Positions 1 to 6,457 of a stretch of DNA of 34,797 bases are shown here, piece by piece; position 1 is the stretch's first letter; each line of letters starts with the position of its first letter. The notes below the pieces were generated by a model. That model had not been told where the DNA came from, made no database searches, and saw only the letters and a program-made list of their open reading frames with translations. This DNA is from Chloroflexota bacterium (GTDB lineage Bacteria; Chloroflexota; Anaerolineae; VGOG01). Position numbers and translations under genes: made by a program. The stretch spans positions 1-34,797 of the forward strand of contig JAUWOY010000032.1 in assembly GCA_030611885.1 (NCBI GenBank), written 5' to 3'.

Positions 1-68
1 TAGCGCTTTTTCATCCTGCGCAGATACTTTCGTCGTTCGTCGATATTCATTTTGTCTTCGTTGGACAT
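1..68 (-). CDS. Transposase N-terminus, partial (runs off window edge)
   Basis: Only the first 22 codons are inside the window. They read from ATG at 68 leftwards and contain MNIDERRKYLRRMKKR. This resembles the start of DDE/integrase-core transposases that begin 'M-I-DERRKYL..M..RY', an attribution from memory of the family. A GGAGGG ribosome site lies at 73-78 with a short A-rich spacer. The repeated 12-mer just upstream fits an IS end. An alternative start is the second ATG at 50. The gene continues outside the window, so completeness cannot be judged. Confidence 0.4.
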   Translation of the reverse strand, partial: MSNEDKMNIDERRKYLRRMKKR

Positions 69-75
69 TTTTCCC

Positions 76-122
76 TCCGGTAACATTATCATTTGAGGGA
101 ATTATACCACTCCGGTAACATT
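76..122. repeat. Direct repeat TCCGGTAACATT, likely IS-end transposase sites
   Basis: The 12-mer TCCGGTAACATT occurs at 76-87 and again at 111-122, exactly 35 bp apart, immediately upstream of the partial transposase start. Repeated short sites next to a transposase start are usual at the ends of insertion sequences, where the transposase binds. The outer IS boundary cannot be fixed because the other end is outside the window. Confidence 0.4.
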
Positions 123-144
123 TTACATGAATGAATGCGATATC

Positions 145-173
145 TTGACGTTTGTTGGAGTTCGTGGTAGTAT
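145..173 (+). promoter_or_regulatory. Possible sigma-70 promoter upstream of hflX
   Basis: TTGACG at 145-150 and TAGTAT at 168-173 are separated by 17 bp. The -35 is good and the -10 is only a partial match. The MITE-like repeat at 203-275 would lie within the 5' leader of this transcript. Confidence 0.35.
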
Positions 174-202
174 TAACAGGAAGGTGATTCTCCCCTTCGC
201 CC

Positions 203-275
203 CTTCGCGTAGCCATTAACCCTTGTTTCCAGAGCAGTTTTTGTTTTCTAATAGTGAAACTAGACTATGCGAAAT
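203..275 (-). repeat. MITE-like inverted-repeat element, copy 1
   Basis: The element begins CTTCGCGTAGCC at 203-214 and ends ACTATGCGAAAT at 264-275, so its ends are inverted repeats. Reverse-complemented, it aligns along its length with the element at 4260-4334: shared TTTCGCATAG, CTAGTT, TTAGAA, and a GGCTAYGCGAAG end. It contains no gene. Two copies of equal size in opposite orientation suggest a small non-autonomous mobile element rather than a terminator. Confidence 0.6.
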
Positions 276-417
276 TGAGGGCGATGGGGAGAAAGAATTT
301 GGGATATAGGCGAAGGATGAATCGAGAGGTTCGGAGTAGGGTAGGGGATTATGGCTAAAGAAGCGCACGTTGAAGGGAGGGGTAGCTATCGCTAGGGGAG
401 AAGTAGCATTTGCTGAC

Positions 418-1695
418 ATGGCTCTCGAACGGGCTTTGCTCGTGGGAGCGAAACTAAAAAGTGAACGTGGTGGCTGGACGGTCGAGGACTCGTTGGCGGA
501 ATTAGCTCAGTTGGCCCGGACAGCCGGCGTAGAGGTGGGTGGCCAGGCCTCCCAGAACTTAAGCAGCATCAACTCGGCCACCTACATCGGCAAAGGCAAA
601 GTAGAGGAGATTGGAACTCTCAAAGAAGAGCTGAGTTGCGATCTGATCATCTTCGATGACGAGCTTTCGCCACGCCAGCAGCGCGAGCTGGAAGAGGCTT
701 GGGAGATGAAAGTCCTGGATCGTACCTCTCTGATCCTGGACATCTTTGCCCAGCACGCGCACACCAGAGAGGGTCAGTTGCAAGTAGAGCTGGCTCAGTA
801 TGAGTACCGCCTGCCGCGGCTGACACGTATGTGGACACACCTGGCCCGTCAGGTTGGGGGCGGAGTGGCTCGAGGTGGCGCGGGAGGCGTGGGCCTGCGG
901 GGGCCGGGCGAGAGGCAGCTCGAGGTTGATCGCCGCCGCGTCAGGGAACGTATCGCGCAGCTCAAGCAAGAGTTGGAGCGAGTGCGTACCCACCGCCGCC
1001 TCTATCGCCAACAGCGTCGCCGCGTTGCTACCCCCGTGGTAGCGATCGTGGGCTATACAAACGCAGGAAAATCAACCTTGCTTAACGCCATTTCTGGAGC
1101 CGAGGTACTGGTAGAAGACAAACTCTTTGTCACTCTGGATCCCACCACGAGACGGGTACCGCTGCCGCAAGGACAGGTAGCGCTCTTCAGCGATACTGTG
1201 GGCTTTATCCAGAAGCTCCCCACTCAACTGGTGGCTGCGTTTCGTGCTACTTTAGAGGAAATTAACGACGCAGACCTTCTCCTGCATGTGCTCGACATAA
1301 CACATCCTAACGCATTGCTGCAAAGTAGGGTAGTGGAGGACACGCTGAAGGATTTAGGCGCTACAGGTATGCCAGTAGTGGTAGCGCTCAACAAAGTTGA
1401 CCGATTGGACAGTCCTGATCAAGTTCAGCACATGATTCAGGAGTTTCCCAATAGCCTGGCTATTTCGGCCAGGGATGGTGTGGGGCTGGAGGAACTGCTG
1501 GCTCGCGTCGGGGCCGTCCTCAACGAGGGCCTGGTGCGCATCAGGGCTTGCATCCCGTACCAGGAAGGCGAGTTGGTCTCGCTTTTCCATCGGTGGGGCT
1601 TGGTAGAGCGAGAAGAGCACGGCCTCGAGGGAACCACATTAGAAGGCCGTTTACCAGATCGGTTTCTGAAGGCTTTCCGGCATTGCTTGATTTGA
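418..1695 (+). CDS. hflX: GTPase HflX
   Basis: This is the ribosome-associated GTPase HflX, which in studied bacteria splits or rescues stalled 70S ribosomes. Numbering from ATG 418, the N-terminal HflX domain covers about residues 1-185 and includes the glycine-rich linker (GGGVARGGAGGVG, then GPGERQLE). A helical arginine-rich connector follows. The G domain has G1 GYTNAGKST at 212-220, G3 DTVGF from D259 and G4 NKVD at 325-328. Length is 425 aa, normal for the family. I prefer ATG 418 because family similarity begins at ERALLVG. An in-frame TTG at 370 would add 16 residues, and neither start has an ideal ribosome site. A 14-codon ORF at 351-395 (ATG, TAG) overlaps the upstream region in another frame. 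Confidence 0.93.
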   Translation: MALERALLVGAKLKSERGGWTVEDSLAELAQLARTAGVEVGGQASQNLSSINSATYIGKGKVEEIGTLKEELSCDLIIFDDELSPRQQRELEEAWEMKVLDRTSLILDIFAQHAHTREGQLQVELAQYEYRLPRLTRMWTHLARQVGGGVARGGAGGVGLRGPGERQLEVDRRRVRERIAQLKQELERVRTHRRLYRQQRRRVATPVVAIVGYTNAGKSTLLNAISGAEVLVEDKLFVTLDPTTRRVPLPQGQVALFSDTVGFIQKLPTQLVAAFRATLEEINDADLLLHVLDITHPNALLQSRVVEDTLKDLGATGMPVVVALNKVDRLDSPDQVQHMIQEFPNSLAISARDGVGLEELLARVGAVLNEGLVRIRACIPYQEGELVSLFHRWGLVEREEHGLEGTTLEGRLPDRFLKAFRHCLI

Positions 1696-1706
1696 TCTCG
1701 TAGGAG

Positions 1707-1806
1707 AGAAACCAGGTTTTTCCGGTTGAGAGTATCTGTTCGGGCAATGAAAATGCCTGTACTGTGGATTTTGCGGATACAGGGGGGGGACAAAAACCTG
1801 GTTTCT
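1707..1806. repeat. Inverted-repeat element with 15-bp perfect termini
   Basis: AGAAACCAGGTTTTT at 1707-1721 is perfectly complementary to AAAAACCTGGTTTCT at 1792-1806, with 70 bp between, starting 11 bp after the hflX stop. The arms could fold, but the large loop and lack of a proper T-run argue against a simple terminator. It looks like a short MITE or REP-type element. The rest of the hflX to S41 intergenic stretch up to the promoter at 1960 shows no gene. Confidence 0.55.
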
Positions 1807-1959
1807 GACCGCCGCCCGAACTTCAGACTATATATCTTATGTATTTTTAGGGCGTGCGGAAGGGTTCTCCAACGGCTTGCGGGGCTTGAGTGATCATTCT
1901 TAACCGGTGCCGAGTCCTCGTGGGCTTCTCCGCTGTAGTGTCTCTTCAGTGCCCTGTTT

Positions 1960-1989
1960 TTGATTGTCGCGCTTACCTACGCTTATAAT
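1960..1989 (+). promoter_or_regulatory. Sigma-70 promoter for the S41 protease / smpB pair
   Basis: TTGATT at 1960-1965 and a perfect TATAAT at 1984-1989 are 18 bp apart. This gives a leader of about 90 nt before the ATG at 2089. Confidence 0.65.
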
Positions 1990-2088
1990 GTGTGCTAGAA
2001 TAACCCTGGCTTCGGCTAGGCAGGCGGCAGAGACTGGCCTCTTGAATCCCCTATCAAAGCAGTTATGTCGAATTGAGGAGTAAGTTAG

Positions 2089-3309
2089 ATGTCAAGGTTG
2101 TTGCATGGTTGTCTCAGATTAACAATTGTGGCTCTACTGGTAGCCCTGGTCACCAGCGTAGCGTTTCTAGCGGGCTTTGCGGCGAGAGCCTCCTTTGCGC
2201 CTGAGCCTACCGCTGTAGCTGTGGAGCCCGCTCGCAGCGAAGAAGAAGCCTTCCGTGTCTTCTGGGAGGCCTGGCACATTCTGGAACGCGATTTCTACGG
2301 TGGCCTGCCTGATGCTCAGGAGATGACCTACAGTGCTATCCGTGGAGTGATAGATGACCTCGATGATAAGTACACTGCTTTCTTAGATCCGGAGATGGCA
2401 GCCATTATCAGGGAGGATATGTCAGGTTCTTTCGAGGGCATTGGCGCCATGGTTGACATGAATGATGATGGCCAGTTGGAGATTGTCCGGACCTTCGGAG
2501 GCAAGCCAGCGGCGCGAGCTGGTCTTAAGCCGGGTGACATAGTCCTCGCTGTAGGTAACACAACCATTGAAAAAATGACCATCTTCGAGGCCGTGGCCCT
2601 GATTCGGGGGCCGGCGGGCAGTGTAGCTCGCCTCACGATAAAACGGCAGGGTGTCGAAGAGCCCTTCGTTGTCGAAGTGGTCCGGGAAAAAATCGAGATG
2701 CCCGTCGTGGAGTCCAAGATGCTGGATGATGGTGTCGCCTATCTCAAACTCTCCGAATTCAATGCTCAGGCTGCGAGTAAGCTCAAGGCGGACTTGCAAT
2801 CCCTGCTGGCTGAGGAACCGAGGGGTCTGATCTTGGATCTGCGTGACAACCCTGGCGGTTTTTTGAACGTATCTGTGGAGATAGGCAGTCAATTTGTTAG
2901 CGAGGGATCTATCCTCGTAGAGAGACTTAAGGATGGCCAGCACCGAGATTACCCTGCCCAAAGCGGCGGTCTGGCTACCGATATACCTTTGGTAGTCCTG
3001 GTCAATGGCGGTACTGCCAGTGCCTCGGAGATCGTGGCCGGTGCCATCCAGGACGCCGGTCGAGGTACCCTGATCGGCGAGCAGACTTTGGGCAAGGGAT
3101 CGGTTCAGCTTTCTCATTACCTCAGCGATGGCTCCGAGTTGCGAGTCACTATCGCTCGTTGGTTTACGCCCCAGGGGCGCGCCATCCACGAGGAGGGCCT
3201 TGCCCCCGACGTCCAGGTGGATATGACCGAGGAGGACATTGAGGCTGGCCGTGATCCACAATTGCAACGCGCAATCGAGTATTTGCAGGGATTGACAGAT
3301 GAAGAGTAG
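2089..3309 (+). CDS. S41 family C-terminal processing peptidase (CtpA-like)
   Basis: This is a serine protease of the tail-specific/C-terminal processing family, acting outside the membrane on exported proteins. An N-terminal hydrophobic segment (about residues 8-30) serves as signal anchor. A PDZ domain at roughly residues 110-200 carries GIGAMVDMNDDG and GLKPGDIVLAVG. The S41 catalytic domain follows, with the Ser-Lys dyad at S311 (TASASE) and K336 (TLGKGSVQ). The 25-residue gap between them equals that of E. coli Prc. Length of 406 aa is typical. GAGGAG at 2075-2080 supports the ATG start. The stop overlaps the start of smpB by 11 bp, so the two are translationally coupled. The substrate is unknown. 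Confidence 0.93.
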   Translation: MSRLLHGCLRLTIVALLVALVTSVAFLAGFAARASFAPEPTAVAVEPARSEEEAFRVFWEAWHILERDFYGGLPDAQEMTYSAIRGVIDDLDDKYTAFLDPEMAAIIREDMSGSFEGIGAMVDMNDDGQLEIVRTFGGKPAARAGLKPGDIVLAVGNTTIEKMTIFEAVALIRGPAGSVARLTIKRQGVEEPFVVEVVREKIEMPVVESKMLDDGVAYLKLSEFNAQAASKLKADLQSLLAEEPRGLILDLRDNPGGFLNVSVEIGSQFVSEGSILVERLKDGQHRDYPAQSGGLATDIPLVVLVNGGTASASEIVAGAIQDAGRGTLIGEQTLGKGSVQLSHYLSDGSELRVTIARWFTPQGRAIHEEGLAPDVQVDMTEEDIEAGRDPQLQRAIEYLQGLTDEE

Positions 3310-3763
3310 AACGGTCGCTACCAATCGCAAGGCCCGCCACGATTACTTCATTGACGAGACCTACGAGGCTGGGATCGTCCTCACCGGCACGGAGATCAAA
3401 TCAGCGCGGGCTGGGCGGGTCAACCTGCGAGATAGTTATGTCCAGGTGAAAAATGGCGAGCTCTGGCTGATAGACACTCACATCGCTCCCTACAAGCAGG
3501 CTGGGCGCGGCAGCCACGAGCCCAAGCGCCCTCGCAAGTTGCTCATGCACCGCCGCGAGATCAACCGCTTGCAGGGCAAGGTGCAGGAGAAGGGCTACAC
3601 CATCGTTCCCCTGCGCTTGTATCTCAAGGATAACAAGTGGGCCAAAGTGGAGATCGCTCTGGCCCGTGGCAAAAAGCTCTACGACAAGCGCCAGACTATC
3701 CGCAAGCGCGACGCCCAGCGGGAGGTGGAACGCGCGCTGGCTAGGCGGAGAAAGGGATTATGA
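3299..3763 (+). CDS. smpB: SsrA-binding protein SmpB
   Basis: SmpB binds tmRNA and delivers it to ribosomes stalled on broken mRNA in trans-translation. The 154-aa product is of normal length and shows family motifs: NRKARHDYFI, GTEIKSARAGRVNLRDSY, EPKRPRKLL and the basic tail with GKKLYDKR at the beta-barrel end and a helix-forming C-terminus rich in R/K/E. The ATG at 3299 lies inside the end of the S41 gene (11 bp overlap). The tmRNA gene begins 54 bp after its stop, the frequent smpB-ssrA neighbourhood. Confidence 0.97.
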   Translation: MKSRTVATNRKARHDYFIDETYEAGIVLTGTEIKSARAGRVNLRDSYVQVKNGELWLIDTHIAPYKQAGRGSHEPKRPRKLLMHRREINRLQGKVQEKGYTIVPLRLYLKDNKWAKVEIALARGKKLYDKRQTIRKRDAQREVERALARRRKGL

Positions 3764-3776
3764 CAACATTCTGTAG

Positions 3777-3805
3777 TTGCCAAAAATCCAAAGGTATGCT
3801 ATAAT
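3777..3805 (+). promoter_or_regulatory. ssrA promoter (extended -10)
   Basis: TTGCCA at 3777-3782, a 17-bp spacer and TATAAT at 3800-3805, with TG at 3797-3798 giving an extended -10. The mature tmRNA 5' end is predicted at 3818, 13 bases after the -10, so a very short 5' trim is implied. ssrA can therefore be transcribed separately from smpB. Confidence 0.75.
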
Positions 3806-3817
3806 CTAACTGTAATT

Positions 3818-4182
3818 GGGGATGAAGGGCTTCGACGGAGAAGGCTGGCCACGGATTGCAAGCCGAGGTGCCCTACTCTCGCTAAACAAGGGCAACTAGA
3901 ATAACTGGCGAACAACAACTCGCCCTGGCTGCCTAAGGGCAGCCACGTCTGCCCAGGTCTCTCCCCGTTAGATCTGGATCAGATGCCATAGAAATCGGGG
4001 TGCGGTGCTCTTGACGCCGATGAAGGGCATCAAAGCCAGGCCCCAAAGCCTGGCTCGGCTAGTTCAAGCCAGACCCTGTTGGTCGGGGCTGACTTGAGCG
4101 AAAAACAAAAGACCGACTAAGCTTGTAGTACATCCTAGGTCGAACTCTCTGGACGCGGGTTCGATTCCCGCCATCTCCACCA
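3818..4182 (+). ncRNA. ssrA: Transfer-messenger RNA (tmRNA)
   Basis: This RNA rescues stalled ribosomes and tags their product for proteolysis. The 5' end GGGGATG pairs with CATCTCC near the 3' end to form the acceptor stem, followed by a discriminator A and encoded CCA at 4180-4182. The 3' part has the tRNA-like T arm with GGTTCGATTCC. The tag frame ends at TAA 3934-3936. Read back to a likely GCA resume codon at 3892 it encodes ATRITGEQQLALAA, with the usual LALAA end. The resume codon is inferred, while the last nine residues are firm. Length is 365 nt, a standard one-piece tmRNA. Confidence 0.95.
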
Positions 4183-4186
4183 ACCG

Positions 4187-4224
4187 AAATGCCTGCAGGG
4201 ATCCCCTACCCCTGCAGGCATTTT
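4187..4224 (+). terminator. Rho-independent terminator of ssrA
   Basis: AAATGCCTGCAGGG at 4187-4200 pairs perfectly with CCCTGCAGGCATTT at 4210-4223 around a 9-nt loop, giving a 14-bp stem ending in TTTT, five bases after the tmRNA CCA end. Confidence 0.85.
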
Positions 4225-4259
4225 GCTTGGCGGACATTGGGACTTGATCATATAGCCTT

Positions 4260-4334
4260 ATTTCGCATAGCCTAGTTCTCCTTTTTAGAACTTATCAAGA
4301 AGCTGGGGGTAGAAAAGGAACTGGCTATGCGAAG
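4260..4334 (+). repeat. MITE-like inverted-repeat element, copy 2
   Basis: The ends TTTCGCATAGCC (4261-4272) and GGCTATGCGAA (4323-4333) are inverted repeats, and the next inner bases CTAGTTCTC..TTTT / AAAAGGAACT also pair loosely. It matches copy 1 at 203-275 in the opposite orientation. It lies between the ssrA terminator and the end of the convergent deaminase gene. Confidence 0.6.
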
Positions 4335-4346
4335 AGTATAGCGACC

Positions 4347-6317
4347 CTAGAAATCAACGTAATCCTGCTTCAGAAGGTTTCCACGATCAACATTAAATAC
4401 ATCCAATAGCTCCCCTATCAACAACGCTTTCTGCTCGGCATCTTTTTTAGACCAGGTGCGACTCTTGATCTCCAGAAAGGCTCCTTCGTAAGCCGGCTTG
4501 GTCAGACGGTCAAAATTAACGGCGAATTGCACCCCCTTATACCTGATATGCCAGCGCTGCCGATGCTTGCTTACCTCTTTCACGCTATCGGGCTCAAAAT
4601 ACTCACAATAGAAACGCAAGGTCCGATCGGCCTTGGAAGTGAAACGAGAACGAGAGAGAAGCACGGAATTGTCAAATTCTTGCTCAATGCCGGGCTCGGT
4701 CAGGGTCAAGGTGCGAATGGATTCAGGCACCGCCCCCTCCTCTCTCATCACGTTATCCTCACGATGGCGGATGCACCCCTGACCTTTGTCTGCAAAAAGT
4801 AGGTAGGCATCGTATTGATCTCGGACCGAGGGTCGCCACACAGCGGAAATATCCGGATGTGCCAGTCCTTCTTTGACAGCGACCTCGCCTTCCACAGACC
4901 CCTTGACTTGCACCTCAAACGTTTCCCTCCACTCCAAACCGCCAATGGCCACGAGTTTGTCCAGGAGGCTCTCCTCCCTCCGCATCAGGAAGACGTTTAC
5001 CCGGTCAGCGATGCGTTGGACCTCGGCCGTGATCGTCTCTACGTCCACCGTGAGGAGTTCCCTATCTCTCATCAGCAAACGCCCATTCACCAGAACGTGT
5101 CGCACGTCCGCGCTCTTAGCAGCATAAACCAATCGAGAATAGATGTTATCGGACGACAACTCAAACTTTGGCGTCACGTGAAGGACATCCATGTCCACTA
5201 CTGCCAAATCAGCTTGCTTGCCCACCTCAATAGAACCTGTGATGCGATCCAGGTGCAGGGCTCGCGCTCCCCCGATGGTGGCCATGGTCAAAGCAATCCG
5301 CGATGGCACAGCCTTGGGGTCACCCGTGATGCCTTTGGCCAACAGGGCCGCCAGGCGCATCTCCTCGAACATGTCCTGGTTATTGTTGCTGGCGGGGCCA
5401 TCGGTGCCGATGCCAACGTTCAGGCCGAGATCCAACATGCGAGTCACCGGCGCTACGCCGCTGGCAAGTTTCAAATTGCTGGTTGGGCAGTGCGCTACGC
5501 CGACACCTTTCTGCACCATCAGCTCCATCTCTTCCTCAGTTAAGTGCACACCATGTATCGCCAAAGTCTTGCTATCCAAGACACCGAAATCATCCAGACA
5601 AAACGCCGGCGCACAGCCATAAAGCTGCCGGGTGCCCTCCACCCCTCCCTCCGTCTCCGCGATGTGGATGAGCAGAGGCACATCATGCTCCTGGGTCAAA
5701 CGCGCAGTCTCCCTCAGGATCTCTGGGGTGCACGTATACGGCGAATGTGGGCCGACGGCAGGCACGATCAGTTCGTGCCCCTTCCACCCGGCAATGAATC
5801 GCCGACAGTATTCCAAACTTTCATCGTAGCTAGTCGCATCGGGGGTAGGCAACTTCATGACTGTTTCGGCGCAGATGGCCCGCATACCCGCCTCTTGTGC
5901 CGCCCTGGCTACCTCATCCTCAAAATAATACATGTCGGCAAAGCAGGTCACGCCTGAACGAATCATCTCGGCGCAAGACAGCAGGGTGCCATAGTAACAG
6001 GACTCCTCGTTCATGAACTCCCTCTCCACGGGCAACATGTAGCCATACAGCCAAACGTCAAGCCGCAGGTCGTCGGCCAGGCCTCTGATCAGGCTCATGG
6101 GCACGTGCGTGTGAGCGTTGATCAAGCCAGGCATGATCACCTGCCCCGCGCAGTCAATGGTCTGCTCAGCCTCGTACTCGCCGCCCAAATCGGCCGCTGG
6201 CCCAACAGCGACTATCTGGCCATCTTTTATGACCACCGCCCCCTGAGGAAAAACATCCAGGTGCTCATTCATGGTGACCACCGTGCCATTTGATAGAATT
6301 ATGTCCACTTTCTTCAT
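4347..6317 (-). CDS. MTA/SAH-deaminase-type amidohydrolase fused to a CYTH-like domain
   Basis: Residues 1-445 form a cytosolic amidohydrolase of the 5-methylthioadenosine/S-adenosylhomocysteine deaminase and chlorohydrolase group. Metal and catalytic residues are visible: H69 and H71 (NAHTH), H218 (LIHIAETEGG, with E221), H255 (AIHGVH) and D306 (GIGTDGPASNN). Family members usually stop near 430-450 aa; this one has about 200 more. Residues 460-656 look like a CYTH/triphosphate-tunnel domain: FEVQVKG at 467-473, CIRHRED at 515-521, WHIRYKG and VNFDRL near 589-604, FLEIKSR at 614-620. Both second acidic positions of the usual ExExK and LEIE motifs are changed (Q470, K618). The start has GGAAGGAG upstream and a strong promoter at 6348-6376. 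The CYTH assignment is by motif resemblance. Confidence 0.82.
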   Translation of the reverse strand: MKKVDIILSNGTVVTMNEHLDVFPQGAVVIKDGQIVAVGPAADLGGEYEAEQTIDCAGQVIMPGLINAHTHVPMSLIRGLADDLRLDVWLYGYMLPVEREFMNEESCYYGTLLSCAEMIRSGVTCFADMYYFEDEVARAAQEAGMRAICAETVMKLPTPDATSYDESLEYCRRFIAGWKGHELIVPAVGPHSPYTCTPEILRETARLTQEHDVPLLIHIAETEGGVEGTRQLYGCAPAFCLDDFGVLDSKTLAIHGVHLTEEEMELMVQKGVGVAHCPTSNLKLASGVAPVTRMLDLGLNVGIGTDGPASNNNQDMFEEMRLAALLAKGITGDPKAVPSRIALTMATIGGARALHLDRITGSIEVGKQADLAVVDMDVLHVTPKFELSSDNIYSRLVYAAKSADVRHVLVNGRLLMRDRELLTVDVETITAEVQRIADRVNVFLMRREESLLDKLVAIGGLEWRETFEVQVKGSVEGEVAVKEGLAHPDISAVWRPSVRDQYDAYLLFADKGQGCIRHREDNVMREEGAVPESIRTLTLTEPGIEQEFDNSVLLSRSRFTSKADRTLRFYCEYFEPDSVKEVSKHRQRWHIRYKGVQFAVNFDRLTKPAYEGAFLEIKSRTWSKKDAEQKALLIGELLDVFNVDRGNLLKQDYVDF

Positions 6318-6347
6318 CTTGATACTCCTTCCCAGGTATTGCCACCC

Positions 6348-6376
6348 ATTATAACTGCTTTCGCCAGAACCGACAA
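6348..6376 (-). promoter_or_regulatory. Sigma-70 promoter for the deaminase-CYTH gene
   Basis: On the minus strand TTGTCG (6376-6371), a 17-bp spacer and TATAAT (6353-6348). The divergent promoter's -35 starts two bases away at 6378. Confidence 0.75.
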
Positions 6377-6377
6377 A

Positions 6378-6407
6378 TTGGCACGTTTCATACTGTTGTG
6401 CTATAAT
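6378..6407 (+). promoter_or_regulatory. Sigma-70 promoter for pyrimidine-nucleoside phosphorylase
   Basis: TTGGCA at 6378-6383, an 18-bp spacer and TATAAT at 6402-6407 preceded by TGC (extended -10). Transcription should begin near 6413-6415, which rules out the upstream in-frame ATG at 6413 as the translation start and supports ATG 6458. Confidence 0.75.
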
Positions 6408-6457
6408 AGCAGATGTTTTTCACATCACCGCCGATGCTGAATCAAGGAGACCCCCAA

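Noticed and set aside
351..395. 14-codon ORF (ATG, TAG) before hflX as a leader peptide
   Set aside because: No run of regulatory codons and no attenuator-like hairpins. It may be chance or a shifted old start.
370..417. TTG start for hflX giving 16 extra residues
   Set aside because: Similarity to HflX begins after ATG 418, and no ribosome site precedes the TTG. It is kept only as an alternative.
2422..3330. 302-aa open frame on the minus strand opposite the S41 protease
   Set aside because: The plus-strand gene has a complete catalytic domain and good start. The antisense frame has no recognisable motif or ribosome site and follows from codon use.
4100..4182. Separate tRNA gene at the 3' end of ssrA
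   Set aside because: The T arm and CCA belong to the tRNA-like half of the tmRNA. There is no anticodon arm next to them.
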